From assembly GCF_010731615.1 (NCBI RefSeq), contig NZ_AP022618.1:1798001-1862000 (forward strand): a stretch of DNA of 64,000 bases, given 5' to 3'. Positions 16,877 through 24,928 of this stretch are shown one piece after another. How positions within the stretch are numbered: position 1 is the first letter of the stretch; each line of letters starts with the position of its first letter. This DNA comes from Mycolicibacterium insubricum (GTDB taxonomy: Bacteria; Actinomycetota; Actinomycetes; Mycobacteriales; Mycobacteriaceae). A program made the translations under genes and the position numbers. The notes beneath the pieces were generated by a model. The model saw only the letters and a list, made by a program, of their open reading frames with translations, had not been told where the DNA came from and searched no databases.

Positions 16877-19800
16877 CTACCCGGCCCACACGTCCTCGAC
16901 GTAGTGATCCGAGGCCACCAGACCATCGAGCCAGGCCCGCGCGGCATCATCGTCGGCACCGGTGCGCGCGGAGTAGATTTCGCGGAACGCCGCCCGCACC
17001 GCCGGGGCCATCCGCGCCCCGTCCCCGCACACGTACACGTGGGTGTCCTTGGTCTCGTCGCCGAGCAGGGCCCAGGCGTCGTCGGCGTCGGCGGCGATCC
17101 GGTCCTGCACGTAGCGCACCCGGTCCTGCGGAGCGCGGGAGAATGCGGGCCGCATCGCGACGATGCCGAGCCGCTCGGCCTCCTCGAACAGGTCCCGGAA
17201 GATGTAGTCAACCTCGGGGTCGCGAACACCGAAGAAACACAACGCCGGTGAGTACGGTTCACCGTTCTGCCGCGCGGACAGCCGGTCGCCGAGGAACCCG
17301 CAGAACGGGGCCACGCCGGTTCCGGCGCTGACCAGGATCACGTTGCGCTGCGGGTCCGCGCCGGCGCGGAACGCCTGACGCGCCGGATCCACCCGCGCCC
17401 GGATCTGGCCGCCAGGAGCGATATCGGCGAGGTGATTCGACGCTACGCCCTTGAACAGGCCCCGGCCGGAGTGCGCCGGGCGGTCCAGGACGCTGACGAT
17501 CAACGCCAGCTCCTTGGGCGACAGCCGCGACGAAGATGCGATCGAATAGTGCCGCGGTGTCATCGGTTCGAGGAGCTCCAACAGTTCCGCGCCGGTCATC
17601 ACGCAGCCCGGGTGCTCCTGCAGGCATTCCATCGGACTCAGCAGGCACGGCTCGGCACTGTCGGCGAGCTCTTCCAGGCGCTGCCGCTCCGGCGGGCAGG
17701 GGTTGGTCGCGGCCAGCCGCAGCAGTTGGCTGCGAGTCGCGGGTTTGCGCAGTTCGACGAAATGGGTGAGCAGCTCGCGCACGCTCACCTCGCGATCCAG
17801 CGCGATCACCCGCCGCGAGGTGCGCCGCGGGTTGATCGACAACCGTTGGTTCCCGTCGACGCCGAGCAGTTCGATCGCCATGTCGACGACCTCCGGCGGG
17901 TTGTCCGCCAGCACCGTCAGGTGATCCCCGGTGTTGTAGTCGACGTCGTCGGGAAGCGTCACGCGGACATAGCGTTTCGCCTGGCCCAGTGAGTTGTCCG
18001 CGCTGACCAGTTCCTCGTTGAGCACGACGGTCATCGGCTGCACCCGGAACCGCGCGTCGATCGCGGAGGTGACCGGGCCGGTGATCTGGCGCAGGTCGTA
18101 GAGCGGCTCGTCGTCGTCGCTCAGCGGTTCGGCGTCGGGGTCGCCGAACCGTGCCGACAGGGCGGCCCGCAGCGCGGTGCTGAACTCCTCCACCCCGCCC
18201 ACCAGATCCCCGGAGGTGTCGACCGCGCCGCGTGGCAGCAGCATCGCGGCCCCGAGCGCGGATAGTCGCTCCTCGATCCGGATGGGCACGGACTGGTAGG
18301 TGTCGGCCCAGTTGTGGTCCCCGACGCCGAGAACGGCGAACGCCGTGTTCTCGGGCACCGCGGCGTCGTCGCCGAGCAACCACCCCAGGAATGCGCGGGC
18401 ATCGTCGGTGGGCTGACCGTTGTAAGACGACGCGACGATCACCACCGCGTCGACGTCGGGGAACCCGCCCGCGGCGTCATCGAGCGGACCGAGCGTAGTA
18501 GCGCAACCGATGTCGCCGGTCTCCTCGGCGAGCAGTCCCGCCAGCGTCCGGCAGGTGCCGAGGTTGGAGCCGTGCAGAACGGCCAGGGTGGTCCCGGTGC
18601 GCACCGCCGTTCTCGGTTGCAATTGGTCGGTGCCGGCGGGTTCCGCAACGGCTGTCCGGGCCCGCTCGGCCGGGGTGCGCCGCACCAGCTCGAGCCGGAA
18701 GCCGACGGGCCGGCGCCCCACCCCATCCCAGGTCAGCACATAGTGTTTCGCGTCGATCAGCCGGTAGCGGTGGACCAGGCGTGCGATGAGCATGGTGGCT
18801 TCGTGCAGCGCGAACTGACGCCCGATGCAGGACCGCTCGCCGGTGCCGAACGGTTTGAACAACGCACTGGGCCGGACGTCGGCGAATTCCGGGTCGAACC
18901 GGGACGGGTCGAACAGCTCCACATTGTCGCCCCACTGCCCCTGGCGGTGCAGCGCACCGGTCAGAACGGTGACCGCCTCACCGGCCGCGACGGGGTAACG
19001 GCCACCGATGATGGTGTCGGCCAACGCCATTCGGTCGAACTGGGCAACCGGTGGTGAAAGGCGCAGCGTCTCGCTGATCACCTGGCGCAGATAGCCGAGC
19101 TTGCCGATGTCGTCGTAGCTGGGCACGTAGTCGTCGTCGGGACCGAACACCGCGTCGACCTCGGCGCGCACCCGGGCCAGTGCACCCGGATGCTGCACCA
19201 GGTTGTACACCGCGGTGGGCATCAGCTCCGAGGTGGTCAGCTGCCCGGCGATCAGGAACGTCATGATCTGGTTGCGGACGTTGTCCACGTCAAGGACCGG
19301 GCGTCCGTCGGCGTCGTGTGCCAGCATCACGGCGAGCAGATCATCGGCGGTACCGTCGGCGCGGTGACCGGCGATCAGCTCATCGAAGTACCGGTGCAGA
19401 GTGTCGCGGTCACGCTCGAATTCCGGTGTGATTCCGTGTGTTACCGACCCGATCAGCGCCGAGGTGAAGCACTGCGGGATGGGCGCCAGGCCGTCGTGGT
19501 CGAACGAATCGAACCGCGCACCGAAGCCGGCGAGCGCGACGGTGTCCATCGCCAGCTTCTGCAGGTCGTCGGAGACGTTCACCGGTTGCCGTCCCGCGCA
19601 GGCATCCCAGCGGGCGATCAACTCCGAGTTGATGTCGAGCATGGCGCCGTGATAGTTCCGCAGCCCGGCATAGCTGAACCCGGGCAGCAGCACGTCGTGG
19701 GCCTTCTGCCAGTTCGGTTCGCCGTGAAAGGCGGTGAACAGCCCGTCACCGGCCAGCGGGCGCACCCGGGCCAGCGTCGGGGTCAGGTTCTTGACGAACC

Positions 19801-20020
19801 GGGTCTCGTCGCAGAGCTCGTTCACCAGTTCCAGCGAGCACACGTAGAGCTTGCGGATCCCGCTGAAGTCGGCGTAGAAGATCGGGCCGTGCACTTCGCC
19901 GAGCAGGTCGATGGGCAGCGCATAGGGCCGTCCGGTGAGGTCGGCGGGCGTGGGCAGCGGTCCTTCCGCCGAGGGAACGTTGTCGAGCTCCGGCGGCAAC
20001 GACGGCGTGAACTCCTGCAC
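16877..20020 (-). CDS. Self-sufficient cytochrome P450-reductase fusion (CYP102 layout)
   Basis: From GTG 20020 the protein is 1,047 residues, close to CYP102A1. Order: P450 domain (about 1-460), FMN flavodoxin domain (from LAVLHGSNLGTCRTL) and FAD/NADPH reductase (RHYSIASSS; VSAGTGVAPFCGFLGDR). The haem ligand is Cys398 in FGTGERSCIGRQ, and the K-helix ExxR is ETLR. The I-helix reads FLIAGQLTTSELM: the acid normally before the conserved Thr is Leu261. Such fusions hydroxylate fatty acids with NADPH alone. An in-frame ATG at 20107 would add 29 residues and overlap the divergent amidase start. It is convergent with the catabolic operon. Confidence 0.92.
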   Translation of the reverse strand: MQEFTPSLPPELDNVPSAEGPLPTPADLTGRPYALPIDLLGEVHGPIFYADFSGIRKLYVCSLELVNELCDETRFVKNLTPTLARVRPLAGDGLFTAFHGEPNWQKAHDVLLPGFSYAGLRNYHGAMLDINSELIARWDACAGRQPVNVSDDLQKLAMDTVALAGFGARFDSFDHDGLAPIPQCFTSALIGSVTHGITPEFERDRDTLHRYFDELIAGHRADGTADDLLAVMLAHDADGRPVLDVDNVRNQIMTFLIAGQLTTSELMPTAVYNLVQHPGALARVRAEVDAVFGPDDDYVPSYDDIGKLGYLRQVISETLRLSPPVAQFDRMALADTIIGGRYPVAAGEAVTVLTGALHRQGQWGDNVELFDPSRFDPEFADVRPSALFKPFGTGERSCIGRQFALHEATMLIARLVHRYRLIDAKHYVLTWDGVGRRPVGFRLELVRRTPAERARTAVAEPAGTDQLQPRTAVRTGTTLAVLHGSNLGTCRTLAGLLAEETGDIGCATTLGPLDDAAGGFPDVDAVVIVASSYNGQPTDDARAFLGWLLGDDAAVPENTAFAVLGVGDHNWADTYQSVPIRIEERLSALGAAMLLPRGAVDTSGDLVGGVEEFSTALRAALSARFGDPDAEPLSDDDEPLYDLRQITGPVTSAIDARFRVQPMTVVLNEELVSADNSLGQAKRYVRVTLPDDVDYNTGDHLTVLADNPPEVVDMAIELLGVDGNQRLSINPRRTSRRVIALDREVSVRELLTHFVELRKPATRSQLLRLAATNPCPPERQRLEELADSAEPCLLSPMECLQEHPGCVMTGAELLELLEPMTPRHYSIASSSRLSPKELALIVSVLDRPAHSGRGLFKGVASNHLADIAPGGQIRARVDPARQAFRAGADPQRNVILVSAGTGVAPFCGFLGDRLSARQNGEPYSPALCFFGVRDPEVDYIFRDLFEEAERLGIVAMRPAFSRAPQDRVRYVQDRIAADADDAWALLGDETKDTHVYVCGDGARMAPAVRAAFREIYSARTGADDDAARAWLDGLVASDHYVEDVWAG

Positions 20021-20105
20021 CTGCGCAGCATAGGCCCGGTGTCTGAACAGCGACGGCGGACCGGGATCGGCGATGGCCCGCCGCCGGCCACTACAGTCGT
20101 CGGGC

Positions 20106-20912
20106 ATGGGGGAATCTCCAACGTTCGGTGAGTGCTCGGACGCGATCACCCGCCGTCGGCTGCTGCAGATGACCGGGACCCTGGGGCTGACCGCCGTCGC
20201 CGCCGGGTGCGCCGACCCGATGCCCGGGTCACCGTCGCTGCCGCCGGGAGAGTCCCCGGCACCTCCGGTGCCGTCGTCACCGGCTGCCGCACCACCGTCG
20301 ACGACGACCGCACCGCCCGTCGTCACCCCAGTGGATGAACTGTGCCGTTCGGCCTGGGGCGCCCAGCCGGCCCGCCCCGGCGGCCGGCCGCACACCATCA
20401 CCCGGATGACGCTGCATCACACCGCCGTGGTGCTCGGGGACAACAGCAACGCCCCGGCCCGGTTGCGACAGCATCAGCGCTACCACCAGAATGACAAGGG
20501 CTGGATCGACATCGCCTATCACGTCAGCGTCGACCGCAACGGCAACATCTACGAGCTGCGCGACTGGCACCTGGCCGGGGACACCGCCACCGAATACGAC
20601 CCGGCCGGGCACTTCCTGGTCCTCTGCGAGGGCGACTTCGACCAGGAGGAGATCACCGAGGCGCAGCTGCACGGCGCCGCGCTCGCCTTCGCCTGGGCGA
20701 CGCAGAACTTCCACATCGCCCCGAACACCCTCGGCGGACACCGCGATTTCGCCTCGACCTCCTGTCCGGGGACGAACCTGTACGCCCGGCTGGCCAACGG
20801 GGAGATCGGGCGGCGCGTCGACCAACTCGTCGCCGCCGGGCCCGTGGACCTCAAGCAGTTCTGCGGCCCCGCGGCGGACGCGAAGGTGGCGCAGATCGAG
20901 GCGGGCCGGTAG
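20106..20912 (+). CDS. N-acetylmuramoyl-L-alanine amidase (Amidase_2/PGRP fold), Tat-type lipoprotein
   Basis: A 268-residue peptidoglycan amidase. The N-terminus has twin arginines (ITRRRLLQMTG) and a lipobox-like AVAAGC, so export by Tat and lipid anchoring are predicted. A Pro/Ser-rich linker (about residues 38-75) follows. The catalytic domain has the zinc ligands in TLHHTAV and GGHRDFASTSCPG. It should cut the MurNAc-L-Ala bond in the wall. Its ATG overlaps, on the other strand, the upstream ATG option of the P450 fusion (shared CATG), so the divergent promoters must lie inside one another's coding DNA or transcripts are leaderless. Confidence 0.88.
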   Translation: MGESPTFGECSDAITRRRLLQMTGTLGLTAVAAGCADPMPGSPSLPPGESPAPPVPSSPAAAPPSTTTAPPVVTPVDELCRSAWGAQPARPGGRPHTITRMTLHHTAVVLGDNSNAPARLRQHQRYHQNDKGWIDIAYHVSVDRNGNIYELRDWHLAGDTATEYDPAGHFLVLCEGDFDQEEITEAQLHGAALAFAWATQNFHIAPNTLGGHRDFASTSCPGTNLYARLANGEIGRRVDQLVAAGPVDLKQFCGPAADAKVAQIEAGR

Positions 20913-21011
20913 CGCGTCCCGGGGAGAACCTCACTTGTCGGTGGTCGGTGCCACCATGGCCTCATGGAAACGAGGTCGTAGTGATGCAGCATTTCACCGT
21001 CTTGAACTGGT

Positions 21012-21040
21012 CTCATGCGTTTATGCATGAGATAATGCAT
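21012..21040. promoter_or_regulatory. VapB operator region and -10 of vapBC
   Basis: CTCATGC (21012-21018) and GCATGAG (21025-21031) form an inverted repeat; two ATGCAT palindromes follow at 21023-21028 and 21035-21040. GATAAT (21031-21036) looks like a -10 box ending 6 nt before the antitoxin ATG at 21043, and no ribosome site is visible. A leaderless, autorepressed mRNA is likely; this is inference from layout. Confidence 0.5.
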
Positions 21041-21042
21041 GT

Positions 21043-21288
21043 ATGCCTAAGACAGTGCAGATTCGTGATATCGATGACGATGTCTATGCCGGGTTGGTCC
21101 GACGCGCCGGTGAAGAGGGCGTAACCGTGCCTGAGCTGTTGCGCCGTGAGGCAGCGAAGCTCGCTGCTCGACCCTCGATCGCCGAATGGTTGCGGCGCAC
21201 CCACCGGAGGCCGTCGCAGGTGTCAACGCAGGAGGTGCTCGCGACGCTCGACGAATGGCGGGGTGAGTGGCCCGATGCTCGTCGTTGA
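21043..21288 (+). CDS. vapB: VapB-type antitoxin (ribbon-helix-helix)
   Basis: An 81-residue protein with an N-terminal ribbon-helix-helix region (KTVQIRDIDDDVYAGLVRRA) and a C-terminal tail for toxin binding (SIAEWLRRTHR, EVLATLDEWRGEW). It is FitA/VapB-like. The toxin ATG lies 14 nt inside its end, the usual vapBC layout, which couples translation. It should neutralise the PIN toxin and repress its own promoter through the palindromes just upstream. This stretch is less GC-rich than its surroundings, in line with a mobile module. Confidence 0.88.
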   Translation: MPKTVQIRDIDDDVYAGLVRRAGEEGVTVPELLRREAAKLAARPSIAEWLRRTHRRPSQVSTQEVLATLDEWRGEWPDARR

Positions 21289-21670
21289 CGCCTCCTGCTT
21301 GTTCGAGGTCGTGGCGGATACGCCGCGAGCTCCGCAAATTGCGGCGCGAGTGACCGCCGATTCGGATCATTTCGCTCCAGAGGTGATTGATGTCGAAGTC
21401 CTTGGTGTCATTCGCGCGCAGTATCTGGGAGGCAATCTTGACGGTACGGCTGCGGGACAAGCTGTAGCCGATTTGAGGGACTGGCCCGGCGAACGGTTCA
21501 GTCATCGGTATTTGCTCGATCGGGTCTGGCAGCTAAGGGATTCCGTTCGAGGGTGGGACGCGTTCTATGTAGCGCTAGCGGAATTGCTTGGGGCCACGCT
21601 TCTGACGCTTGATGAGCGTCTCGCCCGCGCTCACGGCCCACGGTGCCGGATCGAGGTTGTGGGTGCGTAG
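21275..21670 (+). CDS. vapC: VapC-type PIN-domain ribonuclease toxin
   Basis: A 131-residue PIN-domain protein. The acidic metal site is visible as LVVDAS (Asp), PEVIDVEVLG (Glu), WDAFYVALAE (Asp) and LLTLDERLA (Asp). ATG 21275 overlaps the antitoxin gene by 14 nt and has GGGGTGAG upstream. It should cleave RNA (tRNA or rRNA in studied VapCs) when antitoxin is lost. All catalytic residues are present, so the module looks intact. Confidence 0.9.
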   Translation: MLVVDASCLFEVVADTPRAPQIAARVTADSDHFAPEVIDVEVLGVIRAQYLGGNLDGTAAGQAVADLRDWPGERFSHRYLLDRVWQLRDSVRGWDAFYVALAELLGATLLTLDERLARAHGPRCRIEVVGA

Positions 21671-21759
21671 TCGTCGAGTCTAGGTCTCCGGTGTGGATTG
21701 GACCGTCCGGTAGTGGGTAGTCCTTGTGTACAAGCCCCGCGACAAGCGAAAGGATTGCC

Positions 21760-22029
21760 ATGCCTGCGCGTGATCCCGGACCCAGCGTCAAGGACAAGAA
21801 ACTCTACGAAGACCTGCGTGACGACGGCGCATCGAAGGAGAAGGCGGCGCGGATCGCCAACGCCGCCGCGAAATCCGGTCGCAGCGCCGTCGGCCGGCGC
21901 GGCGGACACTCACCGTCCTACGACGAGTGGACCGTCGATGACCTGCGCAAGCGCGCCCGCGAGCTCGGCGTCGACGGACGGTCCTCGATGAACAAAAGCG
22001 AACTGATCGACGCCCTGCGCAAACACTGA
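21760..22029 (+). CDS. Small conserved actinobacterial protein with Rho-N/SAP-like C-terminus
   Basis: An 89-residue protein. The N-terminal half is charged and Ala/Lys-rich (KLYEDLRDDGASKEKAARIA), as in a conserved family of unknown function. The C-terminal half (WTVDDLRKRARELGVDGRSS followed by MNKSELIDALRKH) is a Rho-N/SAP-like helix-extended-loop-helix fold that often binds nucleic acid. ATG 21760 has AAAGGA upstream. Function is unknown; a nucleic-acid-associated stress protein is a reasonable guess. Confidence 0.8.
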   Translation: MPARDPGPSVKDKKLYEDLRDDGASKEKAARIANAAAKSGRSAVGRRGGHSPSYDEWTVDDLRKRARELGVDGRSSMNKSELIDALRKH

Positions 22030-22044
22030 GCAGCCCGCGCTGAG

Positions 22045-22428
22045 CTACGCGGCCTGCGAATACCGCGGCCAGAACTCGTTGAGCCTGCGCTCGATGACCG
22101 TGCCGACGGGGAACACCGAGGCGATGCAGATGTTGTCGTCGGCCACGTCGGCGGCCCACTCCGGCGGCCATCCGCCGTCGGTGAGACTTGTGCGCATCGC
22201 CAGGATCAGCTCGTCGCGCGTCATCGCCACCTCGACGATCTGCGCGGTCGTCGTTGCACGATGGGATGCCAGACCGGCGAATCCGCGACCGCAGCCGCAG
22301 CCGCCGTCGGGATTGCGCCTGTCCCGGTCACACGGGTCCTGCACCCAAACGGGTTCGCCTGGGACGCAATAGTTGTAGTCGTTTCGCCGGTCTCCCTGAG
22401 TGAGTGCCGTTGCCACCAGAACCTTCAT
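22045..22428 (-). CDS. Conserved actinobacterial protein of unknown function (Cys-rich N-terminal half)
   Basis: A 127-residue protein starting MKVLVATALTQGDRRNDYNY, with a ribosome site GGAGG just upstream. It holds a Cys-rich stretch (CDRDRRNPDGGCGCGRGFAG) followed by ASHRATTTAQIVEV. The family is recognisable in many actinobacteria, but I know no function. The Cys cluster could bind metal, though the ligands are not an obvious ribbon. It converges with the small gene at 21760, leaving 15 nt. Confidence 0.75.
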   Translation of the reverse strand: MKVLVATALTQGDRRNDYNYCVPGEPVWVQDPCDRDRRNPDGGCGCGRGFAGLASHRATTTAQIVEVAMTRDELILAMRTSLTDGGWPPEWAADVADDNICIASVFPVGTVIERRLNEFWPRYSQAA

Positions 22429-22643
22429 GTCGGGGCCTCCTATTCGGTTGGTGTAGAGCCTATGACCGGCCACCGACAACTCCGGGCCGTCGCGCAGACG
22501 TCCTCAGCCCTACTTGTGCCCCCTGCGCCGAATCCAGCCGCGACTGTGCGATCCGACATCATCGGCAGATAAGGGACTAACTCGTCGGTGAATTGGGTAA
22601 TCATGGGAAAGCACTGACCCCGAAACGTAAGGACATCGACGAC

Positions 22644-23384
22644 GTGATCCGCCAAATCGCACGCCCCCTGCTCGGCTCGTTTTTCATCTACGCGGGATTC
22701 CGCGCGCTGGTGAACCCCACGCCGGTCGCCGACGCCGCCCAGCCGATGCTCGACACCGCCGCCGACTTCGGGGCCACCGGGCAGGTGGACAACCTGACGG
22801 TGGCCCGCGCCTACGGCGCCGTGCAACTTGCCGGCGGGCTGCTGCTGGCCGCGGGCAAGGCTCCGCGGATCGCTTCACTGGTGCTGGCCGGCTCGATGGC
22901 CCCGGCCACCGTCACCCACGACTTCTGGAACGAGCCCGACGACACCGCCCGCCACGCGAAGGCCACCCAATTCCTCAAGGACGCCTCCCTGATGGGTGGC
23001 CTGCTGATCGCCGGATTCGACACCGAAGGCAAGCCCGGCGTGCAGTGGCGGGCCCGACGGCTGGCCAAGAAGGCCTCGGCACGCGCGGCCGCCATCGCCC
23101 CCGGTCTGGTCGGTGACCACGACTCCAGTGACTTCGAGGAGTACGTCGACCGCGCCCGGACTGCCGCGGCGCGCCTCGGGGACCGCATCGAGGGCCGCAC
23201 GTCGGTGGCCGCCGAGCGTCTCGCCGACGTGGTGGACGCTGCCAAGCCCCGCGTCGCTCACGCCGCGGCGGTCGCCTCGGAGCGGGCCACCGACGCGGGA
23301 ATCGTGATCGGTGAGGCGCTGAGCGAACTGCGCCAGGAGGCCTCGCACCTGCGTGAGGACGCGCGCGGCCGGCTGCGCCGCTAG
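22644..23384 (+). CDS. DoxX-family membrane protein with long C-terminal tail
   Basis: About 246 residues from GTG 22644, which follows AAGGA. The N-terminal DoxX domain (RPLLGSFFIYAGFRALVNPT, then hydrophobic segments near VQLAGGLLLAAGK, ASLVLAGSMAPATVT and LMGGLLIAG) predicts four membrane helices. The C-terminal 100 residues form a charged, Ala-rich helical tail. M. tuberculosis DoxX works with SodA and SseA against oxidants, but DoxX proteins with this tail are separate and uncharacterised. TTG 22593 is an alternative start. Confidence 0.82.
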   Translation: MIRQIARPLLGSFFIYAGFRALVNPTPVADAAQPMLDTAADFGATGQVDNLTVARAYGAVQLAGGLLLAAGKAPRIASLVLAGSMAPATVTHDFWNEPDDTARHAKATQFLKDASLMGGLLIAGFDTEGKPGVQWRARRLAKKASARAAAIAPGLVGDHDSSDFEEYVDRARTAAARLGDRIEGRTSVAAERLADVVDAAKPRVAHAAAVASERATDAGIVIGEALSELRQEASHLREDARGRLRR

Positions 23385-23466
23385 ACGGCCTGTGACATAG
23401 CCGCCGCCCGCGGTGACATTCGCCCCTGCTGTCACCCGCCGATCGCGCCTACCCTTGGTAGTCACG

Positions 23467-24882
23467 ATGGTTGTCGCCGGAGCGGATCTGCGCGCGGGGG
23501 CCACCCTGCCCGTTGCGCAGGACGGCCTGGCCCGCGTCTGGCCGCGCACCCTGTCCGTCGAGGTGCTCGCGGTGGCACTGGTGCTGGCCGTCGGGTGGCT
23601 CGCCGTTGCGGTGCACGGGCCTGAACATCGCGCGCTGCCGACGGCGCTGGCCGCCGCCACCGTCCTGGTCGTCCTCCGCGGCCTGCGGCTGGGCCGCCCG
23701 GTGACCACACCGCACGCCGGGCTCGCCGCGCTGGCCTGCCTGGTCGCCGTCTACACCCAGGCCCACGGCCACGCCACCGGCACCTACCTGGCGGTGCTGG
23801 TCGCCGCTGCGGTCCTGGTGTGGCCGACCGGCGCGCCCGCCGAGCCGCACCTGCTGCCGGTGATCTGGCCTCTGATCGACCAGACCCGCGGCGACCCGCT
23901 GGCACCATTCGCCATGGACCGGCAGAAGCGCTACGTCTTCAGCGCCGACGCCACTGCCGCGGTGGCCTACCGGGTGCGGGCGGGGTTCGCCGTGGTATCC
24001 GGAGACCCGGTCGGCGACCGGCGGGCCTATCCCGACGCGATCGACGCCTTTGCCCAACTGTGCCGCGACCGCGGCTGGCGGCCCCTGGTACTGGCCGCCT
24101 CACCACGATGCGCTGTGTTGTGGCGACGACGGCAGGTGCGCGGCCGCCCGTGGTGGGTGGTGCCCATCGGCCACGACGCCGTCGTCGAGGTCGCCACCTT
24201 CACCCTGCACGGGCGCGGCAAACGCAACCTGCGCCAGGCGGTGCAACGCACCCACAACGCGCGCATGACCACCACCGTGCTGCCCGAAGCCGACATCACC
24301 GCGGCCCTACACGACGAACTCCTCGCGGTCGCCCGCGGATCGACGAAATCGATTGACGCCGAGCGTGGTTTCTCGATGATGCTGGACGGCACGCTGACCA
24401 GCCGGTATCCGGGCACCTGGTTGATCGTCGCCCGCGACCACACCGGAGGGGTGCAGGGATTCCAGCGCTACGCCACCGCAGGCGCCGGTTCCGAGGTGAG
24501 CCTGGATCTGCCCTGGCGGCGTTCCGACGCGCCCAACGGCACCGACGAACGGCTTACGGTCGGCATGATCGACTGGGCGAAGAACCATGGCGGACAGCGT
24601 TTGTCGCTGTCCTTCGCGCCGCTCACCGACATCTTCGCCACCGATCCCGACGGCCCCGCACATCGCCTCGCCCGGACGGTCCTGCACGCTGCCGACGGAC
24701 TGATCAAACTCGAATCGCTGTACCGCTACGTCCGCAAGTACGACGCGCTGGGGCAGAAGCGCTACGTGCTGCTCACGCCCGTCGACCTGCTGCCCGCGCT
24801 GGTGGTCCTGCTCACCCTGGAGTTCGGCCCGCACCACAGCCAGCTTCGCCGGCCCCGCACCCGACGGACGACCGGCCGTTGA
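23467..24882 (+). CDS. MprF-like DUF2156 protein (phosphatidylglycerol lysyltransferase C-terminal type)
   Basis: A 471-residue membrane protein. About four hydrophobic segments occupy the first 140 residues. The rest is a DUF2156/GNAT-like domain with [37 protein letters not shown] and the C-terminal [20 protein letters not shown]. In MprF and mycobacterial LysX this domain moves an aminoacyl group from tRNA to phosphatidylglycerol. No lysyl-tRNA synthetase domain is attached. GTG 23413 is an alternative start. It may modify membrane charge; the amino acid is unknown. Confidence 0.85.
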   Translation: MVVAGADLRAGATLPVAQDGLARVWPRTLSVEVLAVALVLAVGWLAVAVHGPEHRALPTALAAATVLVVLRGLRLGRPVTTPHAGLAALACLVAVYTQAHGHATGTYLAVLVAAAVLVWPTGAPAEPHLLPVIWPLIDQTRGDPLAPFAMDRQKRYVFSADATAAVAYRVRAGFAVVSGDPVGDRRAYPDAIDAFAQLCRDRGWRPLVLAASPRCAVLWRRRQVRGRPWWVVPIGHDAVVEVATFTLHGRGKRNLRQAVQRTHNARMTTTVLPEADITAALHDELLAVARGSTKSIDAERGFSMMLDGTLTSRYPGTWLIVARDHTGGVQGFQRYATAGAGSEVSLDLPWRRSDAPNGTDERLTVGMIDWAKNHGGQRLSLSFAPLTDIFATDPDGPAHRLARTVLHAADGLIKLESLYRYVRKYDALGQKRYVLLTPVDLLPALVVLLTLEFGPHHSQLRRPRTRRTTGR

Positions 24883-24928
24883 GCCGTCCCCGGAAACCCT
24901 TGTCCGCCTTCATCAGAATCGAACGATC

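Noticed and set aside
24883..24928. A DosR box upstream of the Rv2030c-like gene
   Set aside because: The GTCCCCGGAAACCC stretch only loosely resembles the consensus GGGACTTNNGGCCC and has no second half.
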